Below are positions 55,284 to 64,000 of a DNA stretch of 64,000 nucleotides, piece after piece. The translations under genes and the position numbers were made by a program. The notes beneath the pieces were generated by a model. The model was not told where the DNA came from, searched no databases, and saw only the letters and a program-made list of their open reading frames with translations. Within the stretch, counting starts at the first letter, position 1, and every line of letters starts with the position of its first letter. The stretch lies in the NCBI GenBank assembly GCA_009760885.1, contig CM019708.1:14734531-14798530 (forward strand). The letters run 5' to 3'. This stretch comes from Achatina immaculata. Taxonomy: Eukaryota > Mollusca > Gastropoda > Stylommatophora > Achatinidae.

Positions 55284-55985
55284 TTAACTCTTCCCGTGCC
55301 ACAGGAAGAAACGTGGACGTTCAGATGGGTGCCGGAATAAAAGCGCGGGTCTTCATATGTATAGGGGGTATAGTTGTAAAATGGAATGGAAAACAGTATT
55401 TCCATGTACTTCCGTGTACTTATTATGTTTCAATGTATAACTAAATGTATGAAAATTTCATAAACGCAGAGTTTTTTAGGAAAAAAGTAGTAATGTGATG
55501 TTTTTAGACAATGACTGTGCCCAGCTCACCATCGGCTAGGTCTAGATCTACACTACTTACCATCTGAGATGTCTAGATCTACTTGTCGATCTCGTACTGT
55601 GATTCTATGTTGCATTCTTGCTAAATTAATGTCTGAAATAACCTCCTAACTACTTCTTCAGTCGTCTAAATATGTCTAGATCTACTTGGGATACATTCAG
55701 GAGCAGTGGGGTGGTCACAGGCCATGTCCACACCCCTATCTACATCATCAAAAATTGAAAATTTTCCATGTTTCTCTTCCTTTTTCTCACTCAGCATCGC
55801 TTGTAACTAAGCACTCTTCCACCATTTTGAAAAGTGTCACCGGAAACACGGACGAAATATGTACAATCTAAATGTTACACTGGTTGTTTTATTGAAACAA
55901 ACCAAGAGTCACTGTATCGACCATTGGCACAAATCGGGAAAACCAGAAGGGTTGCTAAAGTGACCAAAGGCACGGGAAGAGTTAA
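55284..55985. mobile_element. TTAA-flanked MITE 1 (piggyBac-like)
   Basis: 702 bp including the flanking TTAA. Ends are ttaactcttcccgtgcc and ggcacgggaagagttaa, perfect inverted repeats of 17 bases counting TTAA. TTAA target use is the mark of piggyBac-type elements. No transposase; the interior contains three copies of a gtctagatctac motif (about 55538-55690). It interrupts the LINE RT coding sequence exactly at a TTAA. Confidence 0.85.
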
Positions 55986-56169
55986 TTCTCCACAATGAAT
56001 CTCTGTGTATGCTATCAAATGCCTTTTTAAAGTCTATGAAGTTCAGGATGAATGGTTTTTGCTTTTCAATGTGTTCTTTATTATTCTTAGAGTAAAGATC
56101 TGGTTGAGACAGCTTCTCCCTTTTTGAAATCCTGCTTGTTCTTCTCTCATTACGGTATCTTCTATATAT

Positions 56170-56882
56170 TTAACTCTTCCCGTACCGCGCCGCCCTTTAA
56201 GTCCAGTTGCGGTTTACCGTCGGATCCCACGCCACTCTTTAAGTCTTCTGATTTGTTTCATTGAAAACTCGATGCAACTTTTCATTTAGCCAAACAGAAC
56301 TCTTCTAGGCCAAAGTTTAGCTAGTTTAGCATCTGGTCATGTCGGAAAAGAAAGGAAATGAAGAAGTGGATCGATTTGAGTGTAAATTGTTCAAGTTTTT
56401 TCGAGGTTGGTTGGTAGAATGGTCATACTGACCGACTAGACCTAGCTTACTAAATGTGTTTTTCACATCTGTAGACCTGTTAGATTTATTGGATATCAAA
56501 AGCATCCGCAATTATCGATATTTCTATACCGATATAAACATTCTGCATTGGATTCTGGCACATTTCAGGTATGTAAAACTTTGATTTTAGTGCTCAGCCC
56601 TAAAAAATATTTTTAGCGCCAAAAAATCGTTCCAGCTTTTCAGAACAGTTGTTTTTTTTTTCTTTGTTTTTTTTAAATGATAAATAACTTCATTTATGGA
56701 ATCTTCTTTCATTTCCACTTATTTTAATATGAGATACACACGTGTTGATGAAGGAGTTTGTTTGTTACAATGAATTTTATAAAGGGACCCCCTTATATGA
56801 AAACACCCGCTCGGCCATGTAACATCATCATCGGTACCAACGTAACATCCGTGTTTTTTTTACGCGGTACGGGAAGAGTTAA
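56170..56882. mobile_element. TTAA-flanked MITE 2 (piggyBac-like)
   Basis: 713 bp including TTAA. Ends are ttaactcttcccgtaccgcg and cgcggtacgggaagagttaa, perfect 20-base inverted repeats. The outer 14 bases equal those of MITE 1; the interior is different, with ctttaagtc repeats near the left end. It sits 184 bp from MITE 1 in the same LINE fragment. Confidence 0.87.
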
Positions 56883-57317
56883 GTCTGTTCAGAATGACTT
56901 TGCAAAATACTTCTGACACAACTGATAGTAAGGTTACTCCTCTCCAATTATTGGAATCATTAAGGTTGAAATTTTGTTTCTGTATTTTAACAATGATTCC
57001 CTTTTTCCATTTAGAAGAGATAATTTCTTCTTTCCAAACTTTATTAAACATTCTTTGTAGTTGGCTATGTTGTAACTGTTAATAGCTCTTAACATTTTGG
57101 CTGTTATTTCATCTTCACCTGCAACTTTGTTGTTAGCAATTAAGATTCACTGCTGTTTCAATTTTGTTCAATGTAATTTCATCTAGGTTGACATTTATTT
57201 GTGGGATTGGTAAGTTGGTTTCAAGATTTATCAATATCATCCTACACACCATTTTATAATATTTAATTTCTTTTTTTTTTTCAGCTTTTATCAGTTTTCA
57301 TGTAATATTTCTTATGT

Positions 57318-57480
57318 CTACTGGATTTTCCTTGAAATGTTTATGTTATATTTACTGGATTTTCCTTGAAAAGTTTATGTTATATTTACTGGATTTTCCA
57401 TGAAATATTTTTGTTATATTTACTGGATTTTCACTGAAAAGTTTATGTTATATTTACTGAATTTTTCATGCATTCTCCTT
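57318..57480. repeat. 34-bp tandem repeat, about 4.5 copies
   Basis: Unit actggattttccttgaaaag plus tttatgttatattt, starts spaced by 34 bases (57321, 57355, 57389, 57423). Confidence 0.93.
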
Positions 57481-57989
57481 TGAGTGTATTTTCTTTTTCT
57501 TCTTCACAAAAAATGTCTTTAATACATTTGGACAAACTACATAAAGTTCAAACCATTAATCATATAGTCACAAAAAGTTATGATCTTATCTAAAATATGT
57601 CAACAAAACATCACCTGAATCATGCAGTCATGCAATTCCAAAAATGAACCAAACGGTATATAACAGTATGTGTGTGCCTATATGCAAATCAAGGAATGTA
57701 AACACTGAAAATATATGAAGACTGTCTCATCCTCAAGCCTTTTCTTATACAGAGTGATCATAAAGTTCTTCCCTAATTAAAATTCGTATCTTAGAAACTA
57801 TGCCAGACAGAAACATGAAAAGCTGTGGTATTACGCATGCCAGGTCTTAAGAGTTACCTCCCCCTACCCCAAGGTAGTGCAGTAGTTACCAATATCAAAA
57901 TGGCATCTATGAAGGAGAAAGCTAGGTGAGCTTTGTGGTATCACTAAACAAATTCACAATTACAATTTAACAAGAAAAGAGTATGGGCA

Positions 57990-58310
57990 TGTTAGAGCTT
58001 TACACTGCACCTCAATCTGAAGAGTTCCAGCCATGGGTAGTTTTCCAACAAGATAGTACTTTCCCAAACTAATGGACTGGGAGGGTCAGTCCACCACCAT
58101 GGCCAACATGTTCACCGGACATTACCCGTCTTGATCTATTTTTTTCTCTTTTCAATGTGGGTATACTGTTCAGTTCACTAGTTCTTGATACTGAAACTTT
58201 GAAAGCAAGGATAATGGATGCTTTAGCAATGGTGATTAGAGATGTTGCAAGACACATAGAAAGAAGTCAAGTACTGCCTACATGTTCTCTAAACAACAAA
58301 TGAACCACAC
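57990..58310 (+). mobile_element. Mariner-superfamily transposase relic 2
   Basis: The + strand reads PWVVFQQDSTFPN, WTGRVSPPPWPTCSPDITRL and DLFFSLF, then LDTETLKARIMDALAMVIRD and VARHIERSQVLPTC. This matches the QQDGAPPH...W(I/V)GRxGPxxWPPRSPDLTPLDFFLWG pattern and the C-terminal A...I...V...(E/R)R..C pattern. Stops are present. A possible right end of the element is near 58505 (cgttttgaaacacccaca), but matching inverted ends were not found. Confidence 0.6.
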
Positions 58311-59639
58311 ACTGAAGTGTACAAATAAAGTTTAAAAAAAAACAACAACTCTTAAGTTGAAGTAAGATTTGCAAAAAAAAATATGTATCTGTATTTAGCA
58401 CAGTTTGTTTGTGTAATAAATATTTGAAATCAGGGAAAGACTTTATGCTCATCCTGCATTTTTCAATGCTCATGTCCCTTAAATTGGAGCTACGTTTTGA
58501 AACACCCACATTTACATTTCAAAATATGACAAATCTTCACCTATCCAACCTTTAGCTGAGTATTTTTAAGGGGAGAGAATCAAAGAATGGAAAGAAGGTG
58601 GATAATAAAACTGCTCAGTGTATGTTTCCAAGACTATAATTCTTTGATGTATAGTTTGTAGTAATCAGAGAATTTTAAATGATGGAGCTATTGTGAGTCA
58701 TATATTTTCCTTATTGTCTGGATATGTGGAGACCAAACACAGAAAATAAGTTGTTTAAAGACATATCTAACTTCAGTACAAATATGAAGAACTCAACAAA
58801 TCAGTGTTCACCGACTCAAAACAAGAAATTTATAGAGCAGGAACAAATAACCAGGATGCAACAAAATAAGGACATGAAAACCGCTAGCAAAATGCTGAAG
58901 AAAGTAAACATGTAAGCTGTTTTCAACTGTAACCTTTATTCCACCCTGAGTTAAGGAGACTTCATAAGAGAATAAATGCAGAAAGAGGAAGGCTTGAAGT
59001 AGGTCAAATCTGCACTGAACTTGTTAAAGACATGCAAGGAAAAAAAACAGAGTTTGTGTTAGGTAGCCAGTAGTAGATTATACTGCAGACCTTGGTAGAC
59101 ATTTATCCAAATCCTTATGCTGCCACATCACACTTGCTAATATATAACAATGCACTTGTGAAACTAGAACAGCTTTCCTGATGGGCTGAAAATCAAACTG
59201 ATAACATGAGAGAAGCACTGTAATGTGGTATACAAATCAACCTTGCTTTCTGTGACTAAACAAGGTTCAGTTCAAGCAAACACTTAACAATAAATGACAT
59301 AATCACAGTTCTAGTCCACTCTGTGACACTATGCTACAACAGAATCCAGGCTAATAATATCACTGACATCTTATTCCAAGGATAACATACCATGCAAGGC
59401 TAACAATACCAACCACTGCTGAAAGCATATTTATCACTATTACAGCCAATCAAAACAAGATGCTTAAAAATATACTGCATGGCATAAATTTTAAAAAGAA
59501 TAAGACTTGGAACAATATCACCAAACACAACCAGTTGAGATGTAAATGCACTAGAAAGAACAACAAAATGATAAAGAAAGAACAAACAACAGCTGTACAA
59601 ACCGTCGAGAGGTTTAGAACAGTGATTCTCATCACTGAC
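58311..59639. other. NF-YA intron, no further feature recognised
   Basis: AT-rich; the + strand frame 58724-58915 is Asn/Lys-rich and probably random. Nothing else supported. Confidence 0.35.
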
Positions 59640-59837
59640 CTTACGTTTCCGAACAACTTTTCCAGAACTTTCCAACTTTGCCCTGGCTGCTCTTCTTTTT
59701 AAAATTCGGTGGTACTGCCTGGCATTGACATACAAGGGTTGGGTGTCATCATCAGGGTCTTCTGCTGCTATCTGAATCCTGCCCACAGGATGTGTCGTTG
59801 TTGTGGTGGTGGTATTGGTAGACCCAGGTACAGACGA
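59640..59837 (-). CDS. NFYA: NF-YA exon with subunit-binding A1 helix
   Basis: 66 codons, phase 0 at both ends. Minus-strand acceptor is atattcctgtccag and donor gtcagt. It starts SSVPGSTNTTTTTTTHPVGR, continues IQIAAEDPDDDTQ, then PLYVNARQYHRILKRRAARA and KLESSGKVVRKRK. The PLYVNAxQYHRILKRRxARAKLE block is the A1 helix that binds the NF-YB/NF-YC histone-fold dimer. With the next exon it forms one continuous domain of normal length (GKVVRKRK then KYLHESRH). The polythreonine run is a short ACC/ACA repeat. This is the most diagnostic exon of the gene. Confidence 0.97.
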
Positions 59838-59934
59838 CTGGACAGGAATATAAACAAGCAATAAAATCAACCACTGTCCTATATCAGAAGACCTCCAAAA
59901 GCTGACATCTGGATATACTGGCAAAACTTTACCC

Positions 59935-60190
59935 TACAGATTACTGTCACATAAAAGCTGATACATATCTGAACACATCAACAAATTTTAATTTTACACT
60001 ACAAATTACTGAAAACATCACAAAATTTAGGTTTACGCTACAGATTACTGTCTTGTTGAAAGCTAATATCTGAATACATCATGAAACTTAGCTTTACACT
60101 ACAAATTACTGTCAACTGAAAGCTAATATCTCACTACATCACAAAACTCAGCTTTACACTACAGATTACTGTCACGTAAAAACTGAAACA
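59935..60190. repeat. ~60-bp tandem repeat, about four diverged copies
   Basis: Shared blocks are tttacactacaaattactgt, gaaagctaatatct and acatcacaaaac. Starts are near 59936, 60000, 60042, 60101 and 60162; the unit length varies. Confidence 0.8.
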
Positions 60191-60252
60191 TGAATATACT
60201 AGCAAACCTTACATAACAAGACAAAACTAAATGTGGTCTTTATATGCAGTAT

Positions 60253-60389
60253 CCTGAAAACATGAAATCTGTCAAATTTATATTTTCTAGGCCAATCAAG
60301 CGACCTGCGTTTTGTAACTCTTGAAAACATGAAATCTGTCAAATTTATATTTTCTAGGCCAATCAAGCGACCTGCGTTTTGTAACTATC
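60253..60389. repeat. 69-bp direct duplication
   Basis: Two identical or nearly identical copies beginning tgaaaacatgaaatctgtca and ending gacctgcgttttgtaact, 69 bases apart. Confidence 0.95.
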
Positions 60390-60879
60390 AGAATAGGACA
60401 ACTTAATTACACAAATTCTACTTCCCTTACAAAATTTTTTTTAAAAGTTTACCTCTGTGTGTGTTTTCTTTCTTATAAAAAGATTAAACCCTGTGGGTTC
60501 TATTCAAGTTCTTACAGACTTAATTGGTTTATCCAAATTCTGATCAGCTCTCTTTGTTTACCAGACTACACTGACTTACAACAAATCTAATAATTCTTCC
60601 TTCCTGATGCTGACATCATGTTTATGAAATTTGCCTATACAGGAGTTTTAGACAAAAAAATTCCTTAATGGTTCCTGCAGATATGCATAAACAATTAAGA
60701 AACTCAAAAGACAAAAGAAGTTTTGATTTCAATCAATATTTGTTCCAACAATATTTTGCCACCCACCCACACACACATATATTATGCCAATAAATAAATA
60801 CCAAGCACTTTGCCTAAATAATTAGTCTAGTCTGTATGTAGGCCTTCTTTATGCGTGGGTTCACACAAAGCACACCTAC

Positions 60880-61010
60880 CACTGAGTCTCCATTGACTAA
60901 TGCTGACTGTTGTGATTCACTGGTTTCTTGCTCTGAGCTGTTCTCTGGCACAGATGCTGCTGTCAGATCTTGGTGTATTGTAGACTCCACTGCTTGATTC
61001 TGGTTGACCA
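60880..61010 (-). CDS. NFYA: NF-YA upstream exon
   Basis: 131 bases. Minus-strand acceptor is tgtcttctgacag and donor gtaggt. It starts two bases into a codon and ends on a boundary, agreeing with both neighbours. It encodes VNQNQAVESTIHQDLTAASV then PENSSEQETSESQQSALVNG and DSV. It is low-complexity and rich in Ser, Gln and Glu, as in the activation region of NF-YA, which is poorly conserved. Support comes from phase, splice signals and position and not from direct similarity. Confidence 0.8.
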
Positions 61011-61067
61011 CTGTCAGAAGACAGTTATTTATCAGTTTAAAATTTTGGCCTGAATGTACCATATGTA

Positions 61068-62392
61068 TGAGGGGCGTTCAGAAAGTAATGTGCCACATCG
61101 TTTTTCTCAGGGGCTGTTTATTCAAAAACCATGAAATTTATACACAATAAACATGGATATGTCATGTAAATATATGCATTATCCAACATAATCCCCATCA
61201 ACTTGTACGGCTTTACACCGGCGTGAAACATGGCATGTATTCCTAACCCGTACCAGATTTTCTCTTGATTATGTAGCCATTTTTTTGCTGCATGAATCAC
61301 TCCTTCGTCATCTTCAAATCTTACCTCCCAGAGTGCATCTTTAAGTGGACCAAACAGATGGAAATCAGAGGGTGCCAAATCAGGACTATAGGGTGGATGG
61401 GGTAGTACAGTCCAACCCAATTTGGTGATTGCTTCCTGTGTTGATAGACTTGTATGAATGCGTGCACTGTCATGAAGGAGAAGCAAGTTTGCTGGATTCT
61501 TGTGCGGCCAAACTCTGCGAAAATGATTGAGCTTTTTCAATGTCTTAATGTAAGCTTGTGAATTGATTGTCTCTCCTCTTGGCATAACATTCACAAGAAT
61601 CACACCTTCAATGTCCCAAAAGACAGTGATCATGACCTTTCCAGCTGAAGGAGTTGTCTTGAATTTCTTTCTTTGTGGTGATTGCAGATGATGCCACTCC
61701 ATTGACTGTCTTTTTGTCTCAGGTTCAAAATTATGTGCCCAGATTTCGAAACCTGTTATGATCATAGCCAAAAGGTTCTCTCCATCAGCATTGAAACGCT
61801 CCAACAATTCTGAAGAAATTGTTTTCCTTCACAATCGATGGTCATTTGTGAGACTTCGAGGAACCTATCTTGCGCAAACCTTAGAAAATCCGAGAGCTTT
61901 TATAACTGCATTTGCACTACCATTGCTGACTGACAGCTTTAAGGCCAACTGTTGAGTAGTGATACGCCTATCAGTAAGAATAACGCCCTCAGCGCATTTC
62001 AATATTTCTGCCTTGGTGGCTGTGGCAGGACATCCACAGTGCAGGCGATCATGCAACTCCTTATCTCCACTTATTGACTCTTTGATTCTCTGAACCCAGC
62101 GACTGACTATACTCCTGTTGACTGCAAAGCTTCCATACACATCATATAGAATTTCACAACAGTTTCCTTCTCTGCAACGAGAAATTCTATCACAATTCGC
62201 TGCTTAAACCGCAAGTTGCTAACACGATCCATTTCAACGGTTAGGGCAGCCAGATTCTTTGGCCGGTTGCACTGCAATCTGGCTCACACAATCGGCACAT
62301 GCCATATTTAAAGTGTGCAAAATTTCATGCTTCTATCTTCATTATTAGCTGAAAAAAAATGATGTGGCGCATTACTTTCCGAACACCCCTCG
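61068..62392 (-). mobile_element. Mariner DNA transposon (DD34D), 1325 bp
   Basis: Imperfect terminal inverted repeats of about 30 bases: tgaggggcgttcagaaagta at the left, tactttccgaacacccctcg at the right, both continuing into gccacatc. TA dinucleotides flank both ends (61066-61067, 62393-62394). The minus-strand transposase starts at ATG 62230-62232 (MDRVSNLRFKQRIVIEFLVA). It continues with a helix-turn-helix frame 61865-62140 and the catalytic frame 61118-61807. Catalytic residues visible are TVFWDIEG, LLLHDSARIHTS and SPDLAPSDFHLFGPLKDAL, with 34 residues between the second and third Asp. One frameshift near 62140 and two stops near 61820-61855 inactivate it. It lies in the NF-YA intron between 61010 and 63092. 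Confidence 0.93.
61118..62232 (-). pseudogene. Mariner transposase pseudogene
   Basis: Roughly 370 codons in three pieces, close to the usual 345-residue mariner transposase. It has an N-terminal DNA-binding domain with a helix-turn-helix near RITTQQLALKLSVSNGSANA, then the DDE domain. The usual WVPR-x-L linker is present but its Trp codon is TAG. The catalytic triad is intact, so the copy is inactive because of the two stops and the frameshift only. Confidence 0.88.
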
Positions 62393-62689
62393 TATTATTC
62401 TTTACAGAAATATGAGGCTTGTATTTAATACCAGTTTAAGAGCTCTTGACATTTTTCTCCCTGTTTAAGTTTGAAGATAACAAAGCATTTTGCAAAATAA
62501 CCACACCATATCCTAAAAGAATCTCCTCCACCCCCCAATTTTCCTCCTTAAAAAATTTTGATGTGAAATGTAAAGAAGACAAAAAAATATACACTTACAG
62601 AATAGTACAATATAGAAAATAGTCAGATGACACTAGTTTTAGAATACAATCACTTTGAAAAGAGTCTTACTTCTTACAACTTACATCCT

Positions 62690-63000
62690 TCCTATGCCAT
62701 TAAACGTCGCACAGCATGGTAGTTCGCCAAGTCTCCCCATTTTTGACAAGCTTTTCAACCTCATCAAGGAATTTTATGCCTACTAATTTGGCCTCTCTTA
62801 ACAATGTCCTCTTCAGAGTTTCACATTGTCAATCTCTTTTCCTTTAGCCTGTTGTGTTCCACTTGATAGCTTGTTTTGGGATTCTCTGTTTCTTCTCATC
62901 ATGTGATCAATATATGACTGTCTTCTTTTTCTGATTACCCGTGAGACAGGTTGTTGTCCATCCATCTGACTTATCTATGCGTTGTTCTTGAATTGAAAAG
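62690..63000 (-). mobile_element. LINE family D 3' fragment
   Basis: Matches 45690-46000 (cctttagcctgttgtgttcc, acttgatagcttgttttggg, tctgattacccgtgagaca). Only the 3' part is present. Located in the NF-YA intron, 92 bases from the coding exon at 63092. Confidence 0.65.
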
Positions 63001-63091
63001 AGCACATTATATAAAATGAAAAGCAGACATCACTATGAGAAATATAAAAGATATTATGTATTTCAGTGTACAATAAGTATGTTTCTGTTAC

Positions 63092-63233
63092 CAGCGGCTT
63101 GGGAAAACTGCAGTGATGCAACAGCACTATTATCTACTGCCCCGAACATACTGGTGGGCTGCCACACAAGTCCACCATCAGTCTGAACAAACTGACCAAC
63201 CAGTGGGGTCTGGTTCTGGGCTTGCAAGAACAT
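63092..63233 (-). CDS. NFYA: NF-YA 5'-most exon in the window
   Basis: 142 bases. Minus-strand acceptor is attttctcttgcag and donor gtaaca. It encodes MFLQAQNQTPLVGQFVQTDG then GLVWQPTSMFGAVDNSAVAS and LQFSQAA; the last base joins the next exon to make a Val codon. Gln-rich with a VQTDGGLVWQP segment like the Gln-rich activation domain of NF-YA. ATG is the first codon, directly after the AG of the acceptor, so it could be the start of a 238-residue protein or an internal Met. Human NF-YA is longer, so more 5' exons probably lie beyond the right edge of the window. NF-YA with NF-YB and NF-YC forms the CCAAT-binding activator in the nucleus. Confidence 0.8.
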
Positions 63234-64000
63234 CTGCAAGAGAAAATGGATCAAAGAACACTGATGAATGAAATTCAGCTACTAAATAATCCTTGACATT
63301 TATATCTTTTCATTTATTAGTTTAGTTCTGCCAACAATTATTACATTTTTATTCAGATTATTATTATGTCATCTCTATATAATCTATTGCTTCCTACTTC
63401 AAAAGTGGAACCATTTCATTCTGTTTGTATTCAGGACTAAAGTTATATACAGGATATGTAAAACTAGACTTCATTCAACTGTGTTGTTCATATAATGATA
63501 GTGTTGCCAGCATTCAAGCAATGACTGTGTATATTGCCAGCATTCATGTAATGATTATGTAAATTACCAGCAATCATGTAATGACTGTGTATGCAGCATT
63601 CATGTAATGACTGTATGTTAACAGCACTCAATTTGGCATGGATAAGAGCACATAATGCACAATTTTTTCCCCCTGAATCTATCAAAACACTTCTTCATGA
63701 GTTGCCCATTTAGCTCTATAACTGCCTGGTTTAAATACTAACTTTTCATCAAACAACAATTTATTCTACACAACAAAGGTAAGGTCTATGTATAATCATA
63801 CTAAGAATGGGTGGAAACTGAATACTGCATCTTTCTTTTCATGTGTAATTCCTGTAAATTCTAATGTCTTCTTCTCCTGGTTTTTATAAGGATTGTCTTC
63901 TAGTAATATTACAACAGTAATAAATAGTAAATGTGGCTGTCTTCAAAGACATTTTACTGCCAGACAAAAACAAGACACATAACGATTACATTTAATGAAG
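63234..64000. other. Upstream NF-YA intron (or 5' region), no further exon seen
   Basis: Contains a short ~30-bp repeat (gccagcattcatgtaatgac, 63508-63610). The minus-strand frame 63488-63685 runs through it and is not convincing as an exon. No promoter elements recognised. Confidence 0.4.

Larger units (their letters stand above)
55188..57290 (-). mobile_element. LINE reverse transcriptase fragment split by two MITEs
   Basis: The minus strand reads KEEIISSKWKKGIIVKIQKQ, DSNNWRGVTLLSVVSEVF and CKVILNRL (56885-57050). Then, after the first MITE, comes MREEQAGFQKGRSC with an FIDFKKAFDSIH equivalent (55990-56165), and after the second GIPSKIVNIIKDLYSG and VCAVNT (55190-55283). Removing both MITEs with one TTAA each joins the flanks without other loss. 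Frameshifts occur in places, for example just after the second junction. Motif C and the C-terminus lie outside this fragment, and no endonuclease was seen at its 5' side. Confidence 0.8.

Noticed and set aside
59400..59636. C-terminal extension of the minus-strand frame beyond the NF-YA A1 exon
   Set aside because: A donor gtcagt follows the codon for the last Lys at 59640, and the A2 exon at 49838-49948 completes the domain exactly, so the read-through sequence is intron.
63488..63685. Minus-strand frame upstream of the NF-YA exons as an additional exon
   Set aside because: It is a by-product of a ~30-bp repeat (HSHYMIAGN-like units) and lacks splice signals in a matching phase.

Overview
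This is a stretch of animal nuclear genome, AT-rich and intron-rich, with one 100-base assembly gap (10460-10559). Two host genes can be read through their splice sites, and they converge. On the + strand is a secreted fibrinogen-related (FReD) lectin gene, with a coiled-coil exon at 16204-16397 and fibrinogen-domain exons at 25831-25947, 26254-26373 and 41371-41742. On the - strand is the gene for nuclear transcription factor Y subunit alpha (NF-YA), with coding exons at 63092-63233, 60880-61010, 59640-59837, 49838-49948 and 48264-48398. All exon phases agree in both genes. The fibrinogen domain most resembles the FREP family as known from gastropod snails. Together with the repeat content (RTE-type LINEs, Penelope-like elements, mariner, a tRNA-derived SINE) this suggests a mollusc, probably a gastropod; the species cannot be told from sequence alone.

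Almost everything else is mobile or tandemly repeated DNA. 0-16 kb: RTE-A LINE (1.1-3.9 kb), a 26-bp satellite (5.0-5.4 kb), a hAT MITE with a perfect 8-bp target duplication (6829-7454), an L1/Tx1-like LINE with an inverted 5' piece (10.3-12.3 kb), and a head-to-head pair of Penelope-like fragments with GIY-YIG endonuclease domains (12.6-15.6 kb). 16-41 kb (introns of the FReD gene): a nearly full-length LINE (22.1-25.2 kb), a second long RTE-A copy (27.0-29.9 kb), a third Penelope-like copy (30.0-31.4 kb), and a CR1-like LINE whose ORF1 carries an SGNH esterase domain and an expanded coiled-coil repeat (31.4-36.1 kb). Next to it lies a 36-bp minisatellite with a 324-bp higher-order period (36.2-37.3 kb). 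39-41 kb: a short dispersed element and a tRNA-derived SINE, both flanked by direct repeats.

42-48 kb is the region between the convergent genes. It holds a 37-bp satellite, an RTE-B LINE and other LINE 3' ends. 48-64 kb is the NF-YA gene. Its introns contain an RTE-B LINE with an uninterrupted 356-codon frame, a copy of a dispersed multicopy ORF, mariner-type transposase relics, a LINE reverse transcriptase split by two TTAA-flanked MITEs, and a 1325-bp mariner with clear inverted ends.

No tRNA, rRNA, CRISPR or prokaryote-type operon was seen. Family names for repeats come from recognised protein motifs and were not checked against a repeat library.
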